64,000 nt of DNA from Humulus lupulus. Its lineage: Eukaryota > Streptophyta > Magnoliopsida > Rosales > Cannabaceae. A program made the translations under genes and the position numbers. This document shows, piece by piece, positions 34,536-46,905 of the stretch; position 1 is the stretch's first letter, and each line of letters starts with the position of its first letter. The stretch is from positions 171,273,980 through 171,337,979 of the forward strand of contig NC_084798.1 in the NCBI RefSeq assembly GCF_963169125.1, read 5' to 3'. Below the pieces are notes generated by a model. That model saw only the letters and a program-made list of their open reading frames with translations, was not told the origin of the DNA and did no database searches.

Positions 34536-35070
34536 ATAAGGTTCATAAACATATTATATTCATCAATTTAACCTTAAATATGAAAAAAAATGAAAAAAAC
34601 TAACCAAAATGGGTAACGAAAGTCAGAGGCGGCGCTGGTGTGGGTTTTTGCGTAGAGAATTTTTTCAGAAGTTTTTTGGTCAAATAGAAATTGGGGACGA
34701 AGCTGTGTATTATCTGGGTCTAATAGCGTTTGCGCCAGTGCCTACTGACGCTAACGGAGGGTTTGCGCCAGTGGGGCACTGACGCTAATGTCCCCCTTAA
34801 CAGCGTCATATTGCCACTGACCCAAATTTTCCCCATTAACACCGTCAGTGTTAGTAGTGACGCAAATGCCCTTGCATTTGTGGCAGTGCCCAATTGACAC
34901 AAATGTTCAATCTCGGTCAATGGCGTCAGTCAATTGCGTTGACTGACGCGTTTGACTGGCACAAAAGAGACATTTTGTTGTAGTACGTTCATGGAAAAAA
35001 AGTCAGTTTTTAATTTTTTTGGGAAAGTACAGATTATATTAATCCTTATGTTTTGGGTTTACATGGTTTC

Positions 35071-36247
35071 TGTTATACCCAAAAATTGGAGAATGCATCC
35101 TAGGAGGCTAAGGAGAATGCATCTAGGAGAGTGCCTCCTAGGAGAGCTAAGGGGAGTGGTCCTAGGAGACTCCAAGGAGGATGTGGTCCTAGGAGACCCC
35201 AAGGAGGGTGTGGTCCTAGGAGACCCCAAGGGTGTGTAGGAGGCAAGCCTCCCAAGGTTTTCTAAGTGTTGGCTCGAACGTGTCCAAGGTAAATAGCTAA
35301 GGAGGAGGAGTCTCATGCAAGAGAATGGAGACTTAGACTTTCATAAGGAAAGTCTATACAATGTTCGATCGGACATGTTTGGGAGATGCTAAAGAAGGTT
35401 GCCTCAATGTTGTCCAAGGTGAGGTTCCCTCAATATTGTCCAAGGTGAGGTTCCCTCAATATTGTCCAAGGTGATGTTCCCTCAATGTTGTTCAAGGTGA
35501 GGTGCCAAGGAAGTTGCCTCGGACCACCTTGGTCCGAGGAGAAGCTAAGGAGATTGGTTCAAGGAGGGACATGGCATGCTGGAGGAGAGTACATGTTCGA
35601 GGAGAACCATGCACGTTCAGCCCACCCAAAGCATGTCCTACCACCATGCATATCCTACCACCATGCATGTTTAACCAGCACTTGCATGGGTAGTGAGTAG
35701 GAGGTGGACCAACTAGCTAGAGGAGACTAAGTCAGATACAACTTCAACAACATGCGCGGGAATCTCTCATTCTTCCCACAAATAGGGAGTTTGTTACATT
35801 TTGAATGTTGAATGTTTATTTGTAATATAAATATAATAAATATAGTAAAATATCCCTATTATAAGGGGATATCAGTTGAGGATCCCATCTCTATAAATAG
35901 AGAGCTGATGGGATGAGAAGAGGGTCCCTTCTGCTTATTCTTTCTAGAGAGATAAAATTGGGTCTGTCTATTCTAGAGAGAGAAAGTGCTGAAATTAGAG
36001 AGAATTCTTGTATTTTCACAATTTATACTGAAGAAACTCAGTTGGCATAGTCCATCTGATCTTGAGTATAGATTTATAAATCACAACTCTAAGTGGATTA
36101 GGCTATTACCGACAATCGGGGCTGAACCACTATAAAAATTCTGTGTTATTTACTTTTCTTGTTTATACCGTCTGTTGTCGTTTACATTCTCTTGAAGGTT
36201 CGTCGTATTTGACGTTCTCACGTCGTTGGCTAAAAACGCAGTCAACA
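35071..36247 (+). mobile_element. Solo LTR (1.18 kb), TSD GTTTC
   Basis: Starts TGTTATACCCAAAAATTGG, ends AACGCAGTCAACA, with exact GTTTC repeats at 35066-35070 and 36248-36252. TATAAATA is at 35892-35899. Two internal repeats: TCCTAGGAGA-type units near 35100-35230 and a 26-bp unit (AAGGTGAGGTTCCCTCAATA…) repeated about four times at 35410-35515. The solo LTR at 46906-47872 is a diverged member of the same family. Confidence 0.92.
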
Positions 36248-36252
36248 GTTTC

Positions 36253-36522
36253 CTTGGTTTCAGACTGTAATCTATTGTTCTTTAGTAAGATAATGGTTAT
36301 TTTATTGATTTAAGGCTTATTATATATTCACTTAGGGATTATGTATGAATGCATTGTATATATGGAGAGGAGAGAGGTAGAACAAGCTATCTTCTTCACT
36401 CACTAGAATCTATAAATATAACTTTTTTAGTCAATATAAGGGTTAGACTTTTGCTTATGGTTCATGTATACAATATGGGATTGAGAGAGATGTCTCACTT
36501 GCTTTAAGGGCAAGTGGGAGAT
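36253..36522 (+). mobile_element. 3' tail of a Copia-type element with polypurine tract
   Basis: Non-coding, AT-rich, ending GGGCAAGTGGGAGAT, the usual Copia polypurine tract, immediately before an LTR beginning TGTTAGGG. No Copia gene remains upstream. Confidence 0.6.
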
Positions 36523-37249
36523 TGTTAGGGTTTGTACCATAAAATCATGTGAAAATACATTTTTATTTATTTAAATAAAAGTACATTTTATTATATTTAA
36601 ATATTATAATTATTGTTTGAATATTTCATATAAATATCAAAAAAATTCATATTCATTTATGAGAATATGATTTTATATGCGTACAAGAGAATTAAGATCA
36701 TATATAATGAATAAAATAGTCAGCAACATATTAAAGTACAGAATCATTAATGAATGGTTGCTAGTACGGTTCACTAAGCATATGGGTTGGAAACAATCTA
36801 GATTCGGATTACTGATTCAGATTACTGATATGGATAGACATCTTAATAAATGTACTTTATATAATAATGATTATATATGACATGATCGATGTGAATTAAT
36901 TATCTTCATAAACTTATTGTTAGCCATACAGATTTATTTCATATCTTAATAGATGATCATTTGTAGATCAGTCTAAATCCTGAGTTATCATGAACTCATG
37001 TTTATGTTTATTGAATCTTTTGATTCATTCGTTAAGCTCTTTTGATATAATGAGGCTAGTGACTTTTGTTTTGAAAAGTCAATATCATGAATGGATGGGA
37101 ACATGATTTTACAATAATGAAATTCATGCTTTCCTAACGGATCGAATATTGCCTCCCTTAAGGGTTAATTCTGGGACTAAATAGTTATTGAGCTCAAATC
37201 TATAATATGATTATAAATTAATTATTCAATGGTGAATTGATGGTATGTA

Positions 37250-37976
37250 GGAATCTGGACACGGGAATGAGAATCTGAACACTTTCCCATGTTTGGTATT
37301 GGGTTTGAGTTTTTCTAACCTGTGAATCTGTACTCCAGGGGTTTTAACTTTTCCTGATTCTAGGTTCAAGTGAAACCCATCTGACAAGTGGTTTTTAGAT
37401 ACCCAGGAATGTGAAACACTTCAAAATTATTATTTTTTTTAAAAAAAAAAAATCTTAAACCAATAATTTTTTAGTTAATGACTTATTTTATTTTTGAAGC
37501 TTATAATATAAAAACAAATATACATGTATCAAACTATAAAATGATAAATAATATTTGTTTATTTAAAGAAATTGATTTGTAAAGCCTTTATATCATTACT
37601 TTAGTTTAAAATAACAAATGAAATATTATTTAAAATCAAATAAGGGTATTTTTGTATTTTTAAAAATTATACTTGATTCTAGTATTCAATAGATGTATTT
37701 TTTAATTCTGTTAAAAAATATTTCATGAGTAAAATTGTTTATAAATTATTTTGATGAAATATATTATTATTTTAATTTTATGAAAATATGAATACTTAAA
37801 AAATTCCTATGCACAACCAAACACAGAAAGTGATATTCCCATAAATCACAGATAAGATTACGGTGCACAACCAAATACAATGATGTAAGTTTCCAGTCTA
37901 TCAGATTACCCTCTTCAACTTTCCTAGTAATATGAAAACTGTGAACTCCTCATACCAAACGGCCCCTTAAGGAACA
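37250..37976. mobile_element. Harbinger/Tourist-like MITE remnant (tentative)
   Basis: The right end, read inward, is GGGGCCGTTTGGTATGAGGA, a common start of plant Tourist-type MITEs, with TTA next to it. TTTGGTATTGGGTTTGAG near 37294 may belong to the other end, but no clean matching terminus was found. Confidence 0.35.
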
Positions 37977-38610
37977 AGAGGTAATTAGAAGGGTAAGATG
38001 GTGATTCTTGACCAGCTTTAATTGGCAAACTAATAAATGAAGGACATAACTACATTTATTGATTACATCAATGGACTAAAAGAGAAAACTCTATAAATAT
38101 AATTATATAATTACTTAGAGTGCAATTTCATATTTATAGTGGAGTAATAATAGAATTAATAAATAAAGTTATTGAATTAAAGAATTTAATTAATAATTTG
38201 GTTCATTGGAGCTTCGTATTATAGGTCCATAGTCCCTGGGTTGCCTTTATCCTACACTGTCAAGGGTAAGGATGACACATGCAAGATTAATGGAGAAAAT
38301 GAGTAAATTGCAAATGAATTTATTTCCGAGTGAAAAGTGATAATTATGTGATAATTATGTACAATTAATTGATTATGAATTAATTAATTATTTAACTAAT
38401 CAATTTTTATTTGAAAAGCTTTATATTAGTTAAATAAATATTAATCAGTGCTTGAATTAATATTTGAGAGTGTAAATTATTATCTTATTATAAGATAATT
38501 ATTCAAACTAATAGTTTTTAAGATAAGATTAATTTTGAAATAACTAATATTTATTTTTGGAATAAAATTAATGAAACAAACAAATGAAAAAAATTACAAG
38601 TGTTATAACA

Positions 38611-38664
38611 CTGGCACATGCCACTCACTATTTGGCATAGTGAGTGGCACCACTTTGGTGCCAG
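38611..38664. other. Perfect 13-bp stem hairpin inside the Copia-type LTR
   Basis: TGCCACTCACTAT (38619-38631), five-base loop, ATAGTGAGTGGCA (38637-38649). An outer pair CTGGCAC / GTGCCAG (38611-38617, 38658-38664) extends the fold. Confidence 0.75.
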
Positions 38665-39266
38665 GCTATCTTTGGGATTTGAATTTTGAATTTCAAGTTT
38701 ATTTAATTATTAATTTTAAATTTGATTTAAATAAATAATTAAATTAAAATTATAACTGATCAATTTTTAATTAATTAAAGAAAAAATAAAATTGTTTTAC
38801 TTATCTTTATAAACCTAAAAAAAACCTATTCTTTTAGGTAGTTGTTAATTGTTGTTATCATATTCTCTCATAAAAGTATCAATTAAATTTTGTAGGCTTG
38901 CAAATTCTAGAACTCTGTGCAAGCTTTCTCTCTTCTCTAAATTCTCTAGATTTCATGTGCTAAGAACACCTAGAGAGCCTAAATAATCAACCTGTGAATC
39001 CTACATGCCTACACACGTCCTTGTGTGTTAGAGGAACGACTTGGAAGACTAAGGTGTGAGTCTTCACTAGATAGGAAGATCGTTGATTATACTAAAAGAT
39101 TCAAGGAATCTTGATAGGCTTCAATAGGTAATCTCCTTTTCTTTGTATGTGTTGATGTAATATATACATATATGTATTGATCCTGACTGGTATTAATATA
39201 TATTTTTAAAAATCCCTTTCCCCTCCTTTCGATGCGTCCCTGGTTTTATTATATTTAATACCAACA

Positions 39267-40734
39267 CAACATTCATCAATCGATGCTCATTTGAGACTTG
39301 ACCTCAATCTTGAAGTGAGTAATGAACTCCTATTTGTGATTTTATGACTTTTGAATTATTAGGTAAGGTTCAATATTCCTACGACTAAATTCTTATTATC
39401 TTGGAGTCAAAGAATTGCAAGTGGCTGGGAACATACTTCACATATATGGAATCTGCTCCTTACTTAAATGAAAGTTGATTAGTTGTTCTTTTTAGTGTTG
39501 TTTCATGGCTTGAATATATAGTGCTCAATTTCTATTAGAGAACAGAAATTTCATTTTGTAATTAAATTTATAGAATAATGTTCATTAGATGATCAATGAA
39601 ACTAATTGATAAAGACATAATTAGAGAGGTTAATGGGCATTAAGACCTAACTCTAATTATGAACAACCAGCAGAGAGTCATAACTCATGCAATGACTAAA
39701 TAAATGGACAACTTTATAGTTATAGCTTTTAATAATATAATACTGTAGTTTTGAGAGTTCAACTATTACTTTCTAGTGGAATAAATTATAGATAATAAAT
39801 TAATTAATGGAACTAAGAGTTAGTGAAATTAATTAAATTATTCAACTATGAGTCCATACTGTCCTCGTACTAGCTCGATAACACAAAGGTAGGATTTTGA
39901 TATTAAAATAAAATAATTAAAAATAATAAAGTATTATTTGCAAAATAATATTATTTATGAAATAATATTTAATGGAAAATAGAATTATATTGATAATTTT
40001 GTGAAATTAATTTAATCATATTTAATTTTGTGGTATAATTGTATACCACATAAAATAATATGATAAAAGTCCAACAAATAACATTTTATAGAGATAAAAT
40101 ACCACATAGCCCAAAGTCCTGCAGTTGACGCCAACCACAATCCAAATGGATTGTGGCCCACGCATAGACTCAATGAGATTAGGGATATGTCTTTTTTTCA
40201 TTGTTCTATAATTAGAACATAACATCAAGAGAGAAGACAAGAGAAGATGCAATTTCACGTTATTTTCCAAGAAAGAAAAATAGAGAACTTTGTTATCTCT
40301 ATTTTGTGAGAAGAACACTATTTCATATGTTGAGATTCAAAAGTGTGTTCTTGTGTATCCTACCAAGTAACATAGACATCCTACATGTTTCATTCTCTTT
40401 GAGCGAGCCATAGTATGGAAGATGGTTTGTTAGGATGCTAAGACACTATTTGATCTACACGTGTTCTACATCTACAAAATGTATTTGTAATTTATATTTT
40501 ATTCAGATTCATGTCGAATGAGAAATATCTCATTCTAGTTATGGTTCATACAATGATTTGTTCTTATGCTTTAATAATTGTTATTATTGCGTTTAAATGT
40601 TATCATATGCTCCCGCTGCACTGTCAATCACATGATAAAAAATCAACACGTTCTTCTATGCCCTTGATCTTTTTGGTGGTGGTAGTGATATGTTAAGGTC
40701 TAATCATGAAATTATCATTAGATTTTTCCCAACA
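39267..40734 (+). other. AT-rich region with a second Copia-LTR-like end
   Basis: From about 39480 the sequence resembles a Copia LTR ('atgagtccatactgtcctcg' near 39848) and ends TTTTTCCCAACA at 40734. Its start is not clear. No gene; the minus ORF 40318-40022 has no family features. Confidence 0.4.
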
Positions 40735-40739
40735 CAAGA

Positions 40740-41710
40740 GTGATCTACATGATCTCCTATATAAAGCAACATCTGAAGCCATGTCGACACCAACTTAGTA
40801 GTTGTTGTCACCAAAAGTAAATCCTTTTCCTACGTACTTCCAAAATCATGAATAAAAGAACATATCATGTCTTCAAATATCTATATGGTCCTTCTAGATT
40901 GATTACTTGTATGAGGATGATAAGCAAAGCTCAAGTTCAACTTAGCTCCCAGAGTTTGTTTTAAGACTCACCAAAGCCTTAATGTAAAACATGGTTCTCT
41001 ATAAAAAAAAAAATAATAATGCTTGTAGTCATCCTATATAAACGAACTATATTGTCTACATATAATCAAAATAACTTGGTAAGCATGTAATCCTTTTTTA
41101 TTCGAATTAAATGAGTAGACATAGTCAAACGATTGCCAATTACCAAGATAGTACCATGCTTCAAGGGTGTTAGTGGAAATCCCATCACAATGTTTATCAC
41201 GAACTTGTCCCATTTCCATTCTAGTATAGAGAAAGATTAAAGTAAGCTCGAAAGTCTTTGGCGCTCAGCCTTAACCTAATGATTTACCATACACATAGCT
41301 ACAAATTAGATAACCACATATTTTTTCATACATTCTCACCAATATTTCCTCTTCAACTCTTGCTGTATTTTTTGTGCTCCCAAGATGTAACGCAAACGTA
41401 TCCATATAGGCCTCAATACTCTTTGAGATTAGGGATATTTGCAATATCCAATATTCCTTTGTAGTATAGGAGCCCATCAACATTTATCATATATCCATTT
41501 CATCACTCTTCATTCTTGTAGCCTCCAAGTTAGAGACATAAGCTATCTTATCACCAATATAATACTACATGTTATAATGACATACAGTGAATTGTTTTCC
41601 AGTCTTTAATAGCCAAACATGCAAAAGTACCATGAAGCTTTCTACTCAGTATACCAACAACCACATTTTCCAAAGTTAATTTGACTTATAATCGGTTGTA
41701 TGGATATAAA
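40740..41710 (-). pseudogene. Relic of a chromovirus RNase H-integrase region
   Basis: On the minus strand, across frames: NVVVGILSRKLHGTFACL (compare the usual NVVADALSRK after RNase H) near 41700, DGLLYYKGILDIANIPNLKE and HLGSTK (zinc-domain region) near 41470-41330, EWKWDKFVINIVMGFPLTPL and HGTILVIGNRLTMSTHLIRI (integrase core start) near 41220-41080, and AYHPHTSNQSRRTI with FEDMICSFIHDFG (around the catalytic Glu; here S-R in place of S-E-R) near 40950-40850. Stops and frameshifts are frequent. No LTRs can be assigned. Confidence 0.7.
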
Positions 41711-42104
41711 ACCAATGGCCCTCCCCCCTAACTTTTATCATAATGGAAAAAAATTGTCAAATATTTTAGTTTAAAACAAATATTGTAAAATTATGTGTAA
41801 TGCCCCCCTTCAATTTAAAAGTCTATAATAAAGTATGGCCTTTTGGACTTGAAATACTATAAAAATCTACAAATATTATAAAATTATGTTTAATGTCCCT
41901 CCCCAAAAGACTTTGCATATTTTCAAGTCCAAAAGGCTTAGTTATGGCCCAAAGACACGACTTAAGTATATCTAGTCTACATGGACAAGGTTATGAAGGA
42001 GTTAGTAATATGTAGTAAGAGTTCAATGGTCTTAAAATACTTATTTTGAAGGAGAACCCGTGTGTATATTATATTCACTGCTTTGCACACCAAATCCAAT
42101 AGCT

Positions 42105-43040
42105 CTTGTAGCTATCGTGAAAAAAAAAAACAAATTGAGATTGACTCTTTTTCTAGCATAACTAGCAATTGGTCAATGTTGTTTCAACATCTTCCAAATG
42201 TTTTGACGTTCTTCAAGATAGCAAGCTACTAAAATTGCTGAATCACTTTAGAATAGTGAGATTCCAAGTGGACGAGGCCTAATTTAACAAAGTTCTCTTT
42301 CTCGTCTTGGAGATACACATTGAGGCTCACATTATGCTACTATGGTGAGTTTCATGACCATGTTTTCATCAGTAATTGATGTTCTTGAAATAGTTGTCAA
42401 TGATGGGTTGAATTATGAATAAAACTGTGAAGCAAATAATTTATTGGAATCTCTATAATTATTTAATTTTGTATTTAGTCTCCGCTTGATGCTAGGAAGG
42501 TAAGAGAATTTTTAAAAATATTACAAAGAAAAGATCAAGATATTGTTAATGCCATGGATTTAGTAACTTCATAAGCTAAATGACCGTTTCACAAAAGCAA
42601 ATAATGAGCTCCTTCTTTATGTGGCATACTTATGTCCATATAATTTATCTGTTGCTTTTGTCAAAAGAAAGCTTATTCACCGTGTTGAATATTATCCAAA
42701 AACTTTTTGACAGTGGAGCTTATGGTGCTAGATGATTAGCTTGAAACTTACATACTTGATCTGAGCTCAAACAAAGGATTTATGGAGTTAGTGGGCACTA
42801 GTACACTTGTATTATACCCTTTACCCTATTAGTTATTAACATTGGCATTAGTTTATCAGTTAGTACTCCTACTGTGGAGAAAGTATTTTCTACTATGGAT
42901 ATTGTAAAGAATTGACTTTGCAATTACATGGGAGACATTGGATAAACGACAATTTGCTTGTATATTTTGAGAAATATATTTTTGATAGTACTGACAATGA
43001 GAATATAATGAATTTCAAATGATGAAAATTCGTTGTGGTA
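42105..43040 (+). pseudogene. Relic of a hAT-type transposase (TTF zinc-finger / hAT dimerisation family)
   Basis: Plus-strand fragments in several frames: LVAIVKKK near 42110, then RGLI*QSSLSRLGDTH*GSHYAT (compare DTRWGSHY of the family) with MFSSVIDVLEIVVNDGLNYE near 42260-42410, RFTKANNELLLYVAYL-type text near 42590, YYPKTFSSVELMVLDD-like and LETYILDLSSNKGFMELVG near 42690-42790, and LALV / VEKVFSTMDIVKN-like text with a C-terminal NDNLLVYFEKYIFDSTDNEN-like end near 42840-43000. This is the C-terminal half of plant TTF-type/hAT transposases, riddled with stops. Confidence 0.65.
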
Positions 43041-44283
43041 TCTTATAATGGAATAAAAATTTAATAAAAATATTATTTAAACTATGATGTTACTTTTATC
43101 ATTTTTTTCCTATCATGCCCTCTAGAAAAAAAATCTTGGCTACTCCCCTGTATGAAACCATATGTATTTCAATCAATTTCTAGAATTTTAGTGATTATTT
43201 TGGGAATAATTGATCGATGGATTCAATATTTATTTTGTTTGTTGACATCGTACCATGCCTAGGAAGGCTATTGCAAACAATACCAGCAAACCCAAATTAC
43301 AAAAAGGTAGTTGCGAGACAGAGTGATGAACCCAGGTTGGTTGATCCTACACCATGTCTAACTTGACAAAGCACCTTCTAGACCTTCGAACCTTTGGTCA
43401 TCGTAGAACTTCTACTGCAAGATTCATTCCCTCGAACCTCTGGTTAGCCAAATCTGCTATGTTATGCTCAACTTCATCCTCTTGAACCTTAAGGCTTGCC
43501 ATCGGTGCACCATTCCACTTGCCATGTTCTAGGATGAGAGCTTTTGGGTTTATTTAGTTTTTTTTTTTTAATTTGTTTTTTTTTTAAATTTAGTTTTTAA
43601 TATGTTTGTGGTAAGTTTTCATTTAATTTTATCTAACATTTTTAAATTAAATATTAGAAAGATTATTTTTTTATAACAAAAATAAATTATTTTTTATATG
43701 TAAATTTAGACTAATCACATGTTTTCACGTAGGCATAAAAGATTTTATTTTTAACAAATATAAAGTTTTAAAGTAAATATAATTATTTTATAATATGCAA
43801 GAGTATTTTGATCTTATTTAAAATATTTTAACTAAATTTAATGTCATGAGACCTTTTTTAGTCGGATTAATAAACAAAATGGTTCTTTCAAAATTTTGTC
43901 AAATAGATTGTCTAAACTGGTAATCTAAAAAAAATAGAGAGGGCACAAAAGTTGCATGAATTTTTAAATGCTAAATAAGAAATGACACACAAAAGTTATG
44001 TCGTCACTTCAAAATACATATATTGATCTCTTCTAAAATCTTTATAGGCTTTCATATAAAAATACATATATTATATTTATTAAAAACAAAAAATTAATGA
44101 GATAGATCTACGAAATATGAAGAGAAATATTCATTTAATTATATATATATATAATAAAATAGTTACAAACATAATTGGAAGTTGTTTTTTTTATTGTGAC
44201 ACTATTTTTTTGTGGCAATTTTTTTATTGTGATACTATTAGTTGTTATTTAAAGAAAAAAGAAAATAAAAAATATAAATGAGA
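43041..44283. other. AT-rich stretch without a gene
   Basis: Low-complexity T-rich and A-rich tracts (43560-43590) and an (AT)n run near 44142-44153. No supported gene or repeat ends. Confidence 0.5.
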
Positions 44284-44386
44284 CTTGGTCATGAGCATAG
44301 TTTAGTGGTGTTACACATCTTCTCATAAAATGGAGATCCCAAATTAAAAGCCGCCTCACCTATTGTAAAAAAAAAATACAAAATAA
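44284..44386 (+). mobile_element. Short SINE-like retroposon with 8-bp target repeats
   Basis: AGCATAGTTTAGTGGTGTTA resembles a tRNA-derived box A. GGAGATCCCAA is a weak box B. The unit ends in an A-rich tail (GTAAAAAAAAAATAC). AAATGAGA occurs on both sides (44276-44283 and 44387-44394). Confidence 0.5.
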
Positions 44387-44599
44387 AAATGAGATTAGTT
44401 AGGTATTAATAGGTATGCTATAAAAAAGTACCCTAATTCAAGGGTCAACTTAGTAGAGTATATCTTCTTGGAAAAAAAGACAAACTTAGCACAACGAAAT
44501 AATAAAAAGCAAAGAAACTGACTAGGTATGGTAAATTCACAAGGAGAGATCTATTTCACTTCAAATTTCAATATTACTGTTTAACCCAATTTTGACTGG

Positions 44600-45306
44600 A
44601 TGATGCAGCTGCTATGAAGAAGACTTGTGGCGTCATAGCACATTAAATTTAGAATGTTGGTTGGAAGGAGTAGCTGCTTGGGGAGGCTATGTCAGGTTGT
44701 TTCGTAAAGAGCCAATAGCCTGCTCGATGATGAAGTAGATTAGTGCCATCTCATGAAGCTGCTTGGAGTACAAAACTTGCTTGATAAGGAGTACGCTTTA
44801 CCCAAAGATTCGGGTTTCACGAGACAATATCAAATATTTCAAGATATTTATGTAACTGATAATTAAATTTTCTTATTCTTATATTATTTGAATATGTAAC
44901 TGAATGTACTCGTCTAACACCAACACGTGTAGAGCCTCGATTTTCTTGTAAGGGCCCATAGCCCATTAAGACTCTTTATAAATAATGGGTTTATTCAATC
45001 ACTAACCCTAAGTGAAGAGGAGGAGAGAAAGAGCTAGAGATTTCTTTTGTAAGCACTTTACATACAAAACCCTTCGCAGTGTATTCTTTCGTCAGCTTAA
45101 TAAACTCAGTTTAACCCTGTTTCTTCTTGATCATAAGTGTCATGCTTTTCCGATAAATAAAAGTGCAAGTGGACATAGGTCATTACCAACTCTTGGGGTC
45201 AAACCACTATAAAATTCTTTGTTTCGTTTACTTGATTTCAGTTCGTTTAATTCTTATTCTATCGTATAAAGTGACTCAGTGTCGTTGACCAAAATATTGG
45301 TCAACA
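44600..45306 (+). repeat. 5' LTR of element F (left end approximate)
   Basis: Ends GGTCAACA at 45306, directly before the primer leader. TATAAATA is at 44977-44984. The left end may be TGATGCAGCTGC near 44601. The second LTR is out of view, so this could not be tested. Confidence 0.6.
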
Positions 45307-45330
45307 TTTTTGTGCTTTCATTGAGAGCTG
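45307..45330 (+). other. Leader/primer-binding site of element F
   Basis: TGTGCTTTCATTGAGAGCTG follows the LTR; it matches the leader of element B except for one base. Confidence 0.6.
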
Positions 45331-45367
45331 AACTCAAGATCTTATTCTATTAGATCCACTTGAAACA

Positions 45368-46900
45368 ATGGCTATCACTATTAGTAGCTAAAGTCAAGAG
45401 CCATAGGGGGAACCCTAACACTGCCCAACCTGACCACCCCTCGAGCAGTCAGATCCCTCCTCTTCTCCCTGCTCATCCATTTCATCATTCTGGAAACCTA
45501 CCTCCACCAGCCACATTCTTGCATGATGAGCCCCACGTGGACTTAGGAGAATAACTACACTCCGACCTTGAACAGTTGAAAGGGGTCGTGGGGCAGATGC
45601 AGGAGAAAAAGATTGCCATGCATGAAATTTAGGTAGCTTTTCAAGAGGCTATATCTGATGCCCTTAACAAGCAACGAGCAACAACAAGATTTTCAAGCCT
45701 GGATGGATCAGTGACAGCGAACCCTTAAAGCTCGCCAAGAAGAAGCTGATTGTCGTAATGCTGAGGCAGCAAGGTTGCTACTGACCATCTTGTCACAGAA
45801 TCAAGTAGCAAGAGCCTGACTAATGGATCCTCAGCCTGAGAACATTGGTCAGGCGAATCCTAAAACCCAACGACCACTTGGTCAAACCCCAGAACATTGC
45901 CTGATCATGGTTCAGTAACTAAGTGGTCCATCAAAGTAGGGGATACTCATATGGCACGAGAACTTTTAGCCTTGAGGCTTACAAACATTAACCTTGAAAG
46001 AAAGAAAGGGTCTCCTTTCTTAGATCGGATCAATGCCCTGATAGTACCACCCAAGTTCAAGATGCCAACTTGGAAGATGTACACTGGAAGGGAAGATCCC
46101 GTCTCACATGTTAACAATTTTGAGATACAAGTGAATCTCCAAGGGGTTAGAGACAATGTTCATTGTAAGATCTTTCCAGCCACTTTATCTGATATTTCTC
46201 AACAATGATTCTTCAACCTGGAGCCAGGAACCATTACATCCTAGGATACATTTGTGAGGCTCTTTTACTCACAATTATTTGTTGCTCGTATCCCACCTAA
46301 TGAACTCAACGACCTTGTTGACATTAAGCAAGGACCGAACGAGCCTCTAAAGGACAATGTGCAGAGGTTTATGCAAGAGGCTGCCCGATCAAAGATAGTC
46401 AGTGACGAGGGAAAATTGATGGCCATCGTGGATAGAATCCAAATAAAGGGTCCCCTATGGACTGACTTAAGGAGAAAACTGCCTACTCAACAAGAGAGTT
46501 CTTAGATCGAGCAAACGAGCTCATTAAACTAGAAGAGGCCATCAGATGAGCAGATCAAGTCAATCAGGCAGATTCCAATATTGCCTTTCCAACCAAAGAC
46601 AATGGAGCTCTAAACCAGAACCAGAACTAGACAACCAATGGTAATGGTAATGGAAATAATAATGGACAAAGAAGTGGAAAACGATATAACAACTCAAACA
46701 GTGGCAATAATAAATACAATAAAAGGTCCAAAACCAATGATAAACCACTAGAGTACAATCCTCGTTTTACCACTTACTCTACACTCTTGGGGTCACGAGC
46801 AGAAGTCTTTAAGGCTACACAATCTGAGGTATCTTATAGGAAACCTATTCCCATAAGTAAAGACATAAATAAGAGAGACATGAACAAGTTTTGTCATTTC
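45368..46900 (+). pseudogene. Element F gag, first part
   Basis: The ATG at 45368 (MAITISS) meets TAA after seven codons. Capsid text survives in pieces: PPKFKMPTWKMYTGREDPVS and HVNNFEIQVNLQGVRDNVHC (46050-46165), NELNDLVDIKQGPNEPLKDN and VQRFMQEAARSKIVSDEGKL (46300-46420), GPLWTDL, then an asparagine/glycine-rich spacer (46600-46720) and NKFCHFHN, the start of the C-x2-H zinc box, where the solo LTR entered. Frameshifts and stops separate all parts. Confidence 0.75.
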
Positions 46901-46905
46901 CATAA

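Larger units (their letters stand above)
24274..34985. mobile_element. Non-autonomous CACTA-like DNA transposon, split by element A
   Basis: Left end CACTACTACAAAAA (24274). The right end, read inward on the minus strand, is ACTACAACAAAAT (34984), with the terminal base mutated. Both arms (24274-24710 and 34541-34985) carry many copies of TGACGC/GCGTCA-type words in both orientations, as CACTA subterminal repeats do. No transposase is present. Without element A it would be about 0.88 kb. The candidate three-base target copies are AGT and CGT, which match imperfectly. Confidence 0.6.
36523..39266 (+). repeat. Copia-type LTR carrying an internal insertion
   Basis: TGTTAGGGTTTG to AATACCAACA. 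AT-rich with the 'ggtccatagtccctgggttg' type of text usual in Copia LTRs (38224-38243). Its excess length is explained by MITE-like DNA near 37250-37976. A strong hairpin lies at 38611-38664. The ORF at 36677-36880 is chance. Confidence 0.6.

Noticed and set aside
36677..36880. 67-codon ORF
   Set aside because: Lies wholly inside a Copia LTR.
40022..40318. 98-codon hydrophobic minus-strand ORF
   Set aside because: Within an AT-rich Copia-LTR-like region; composition explains it.
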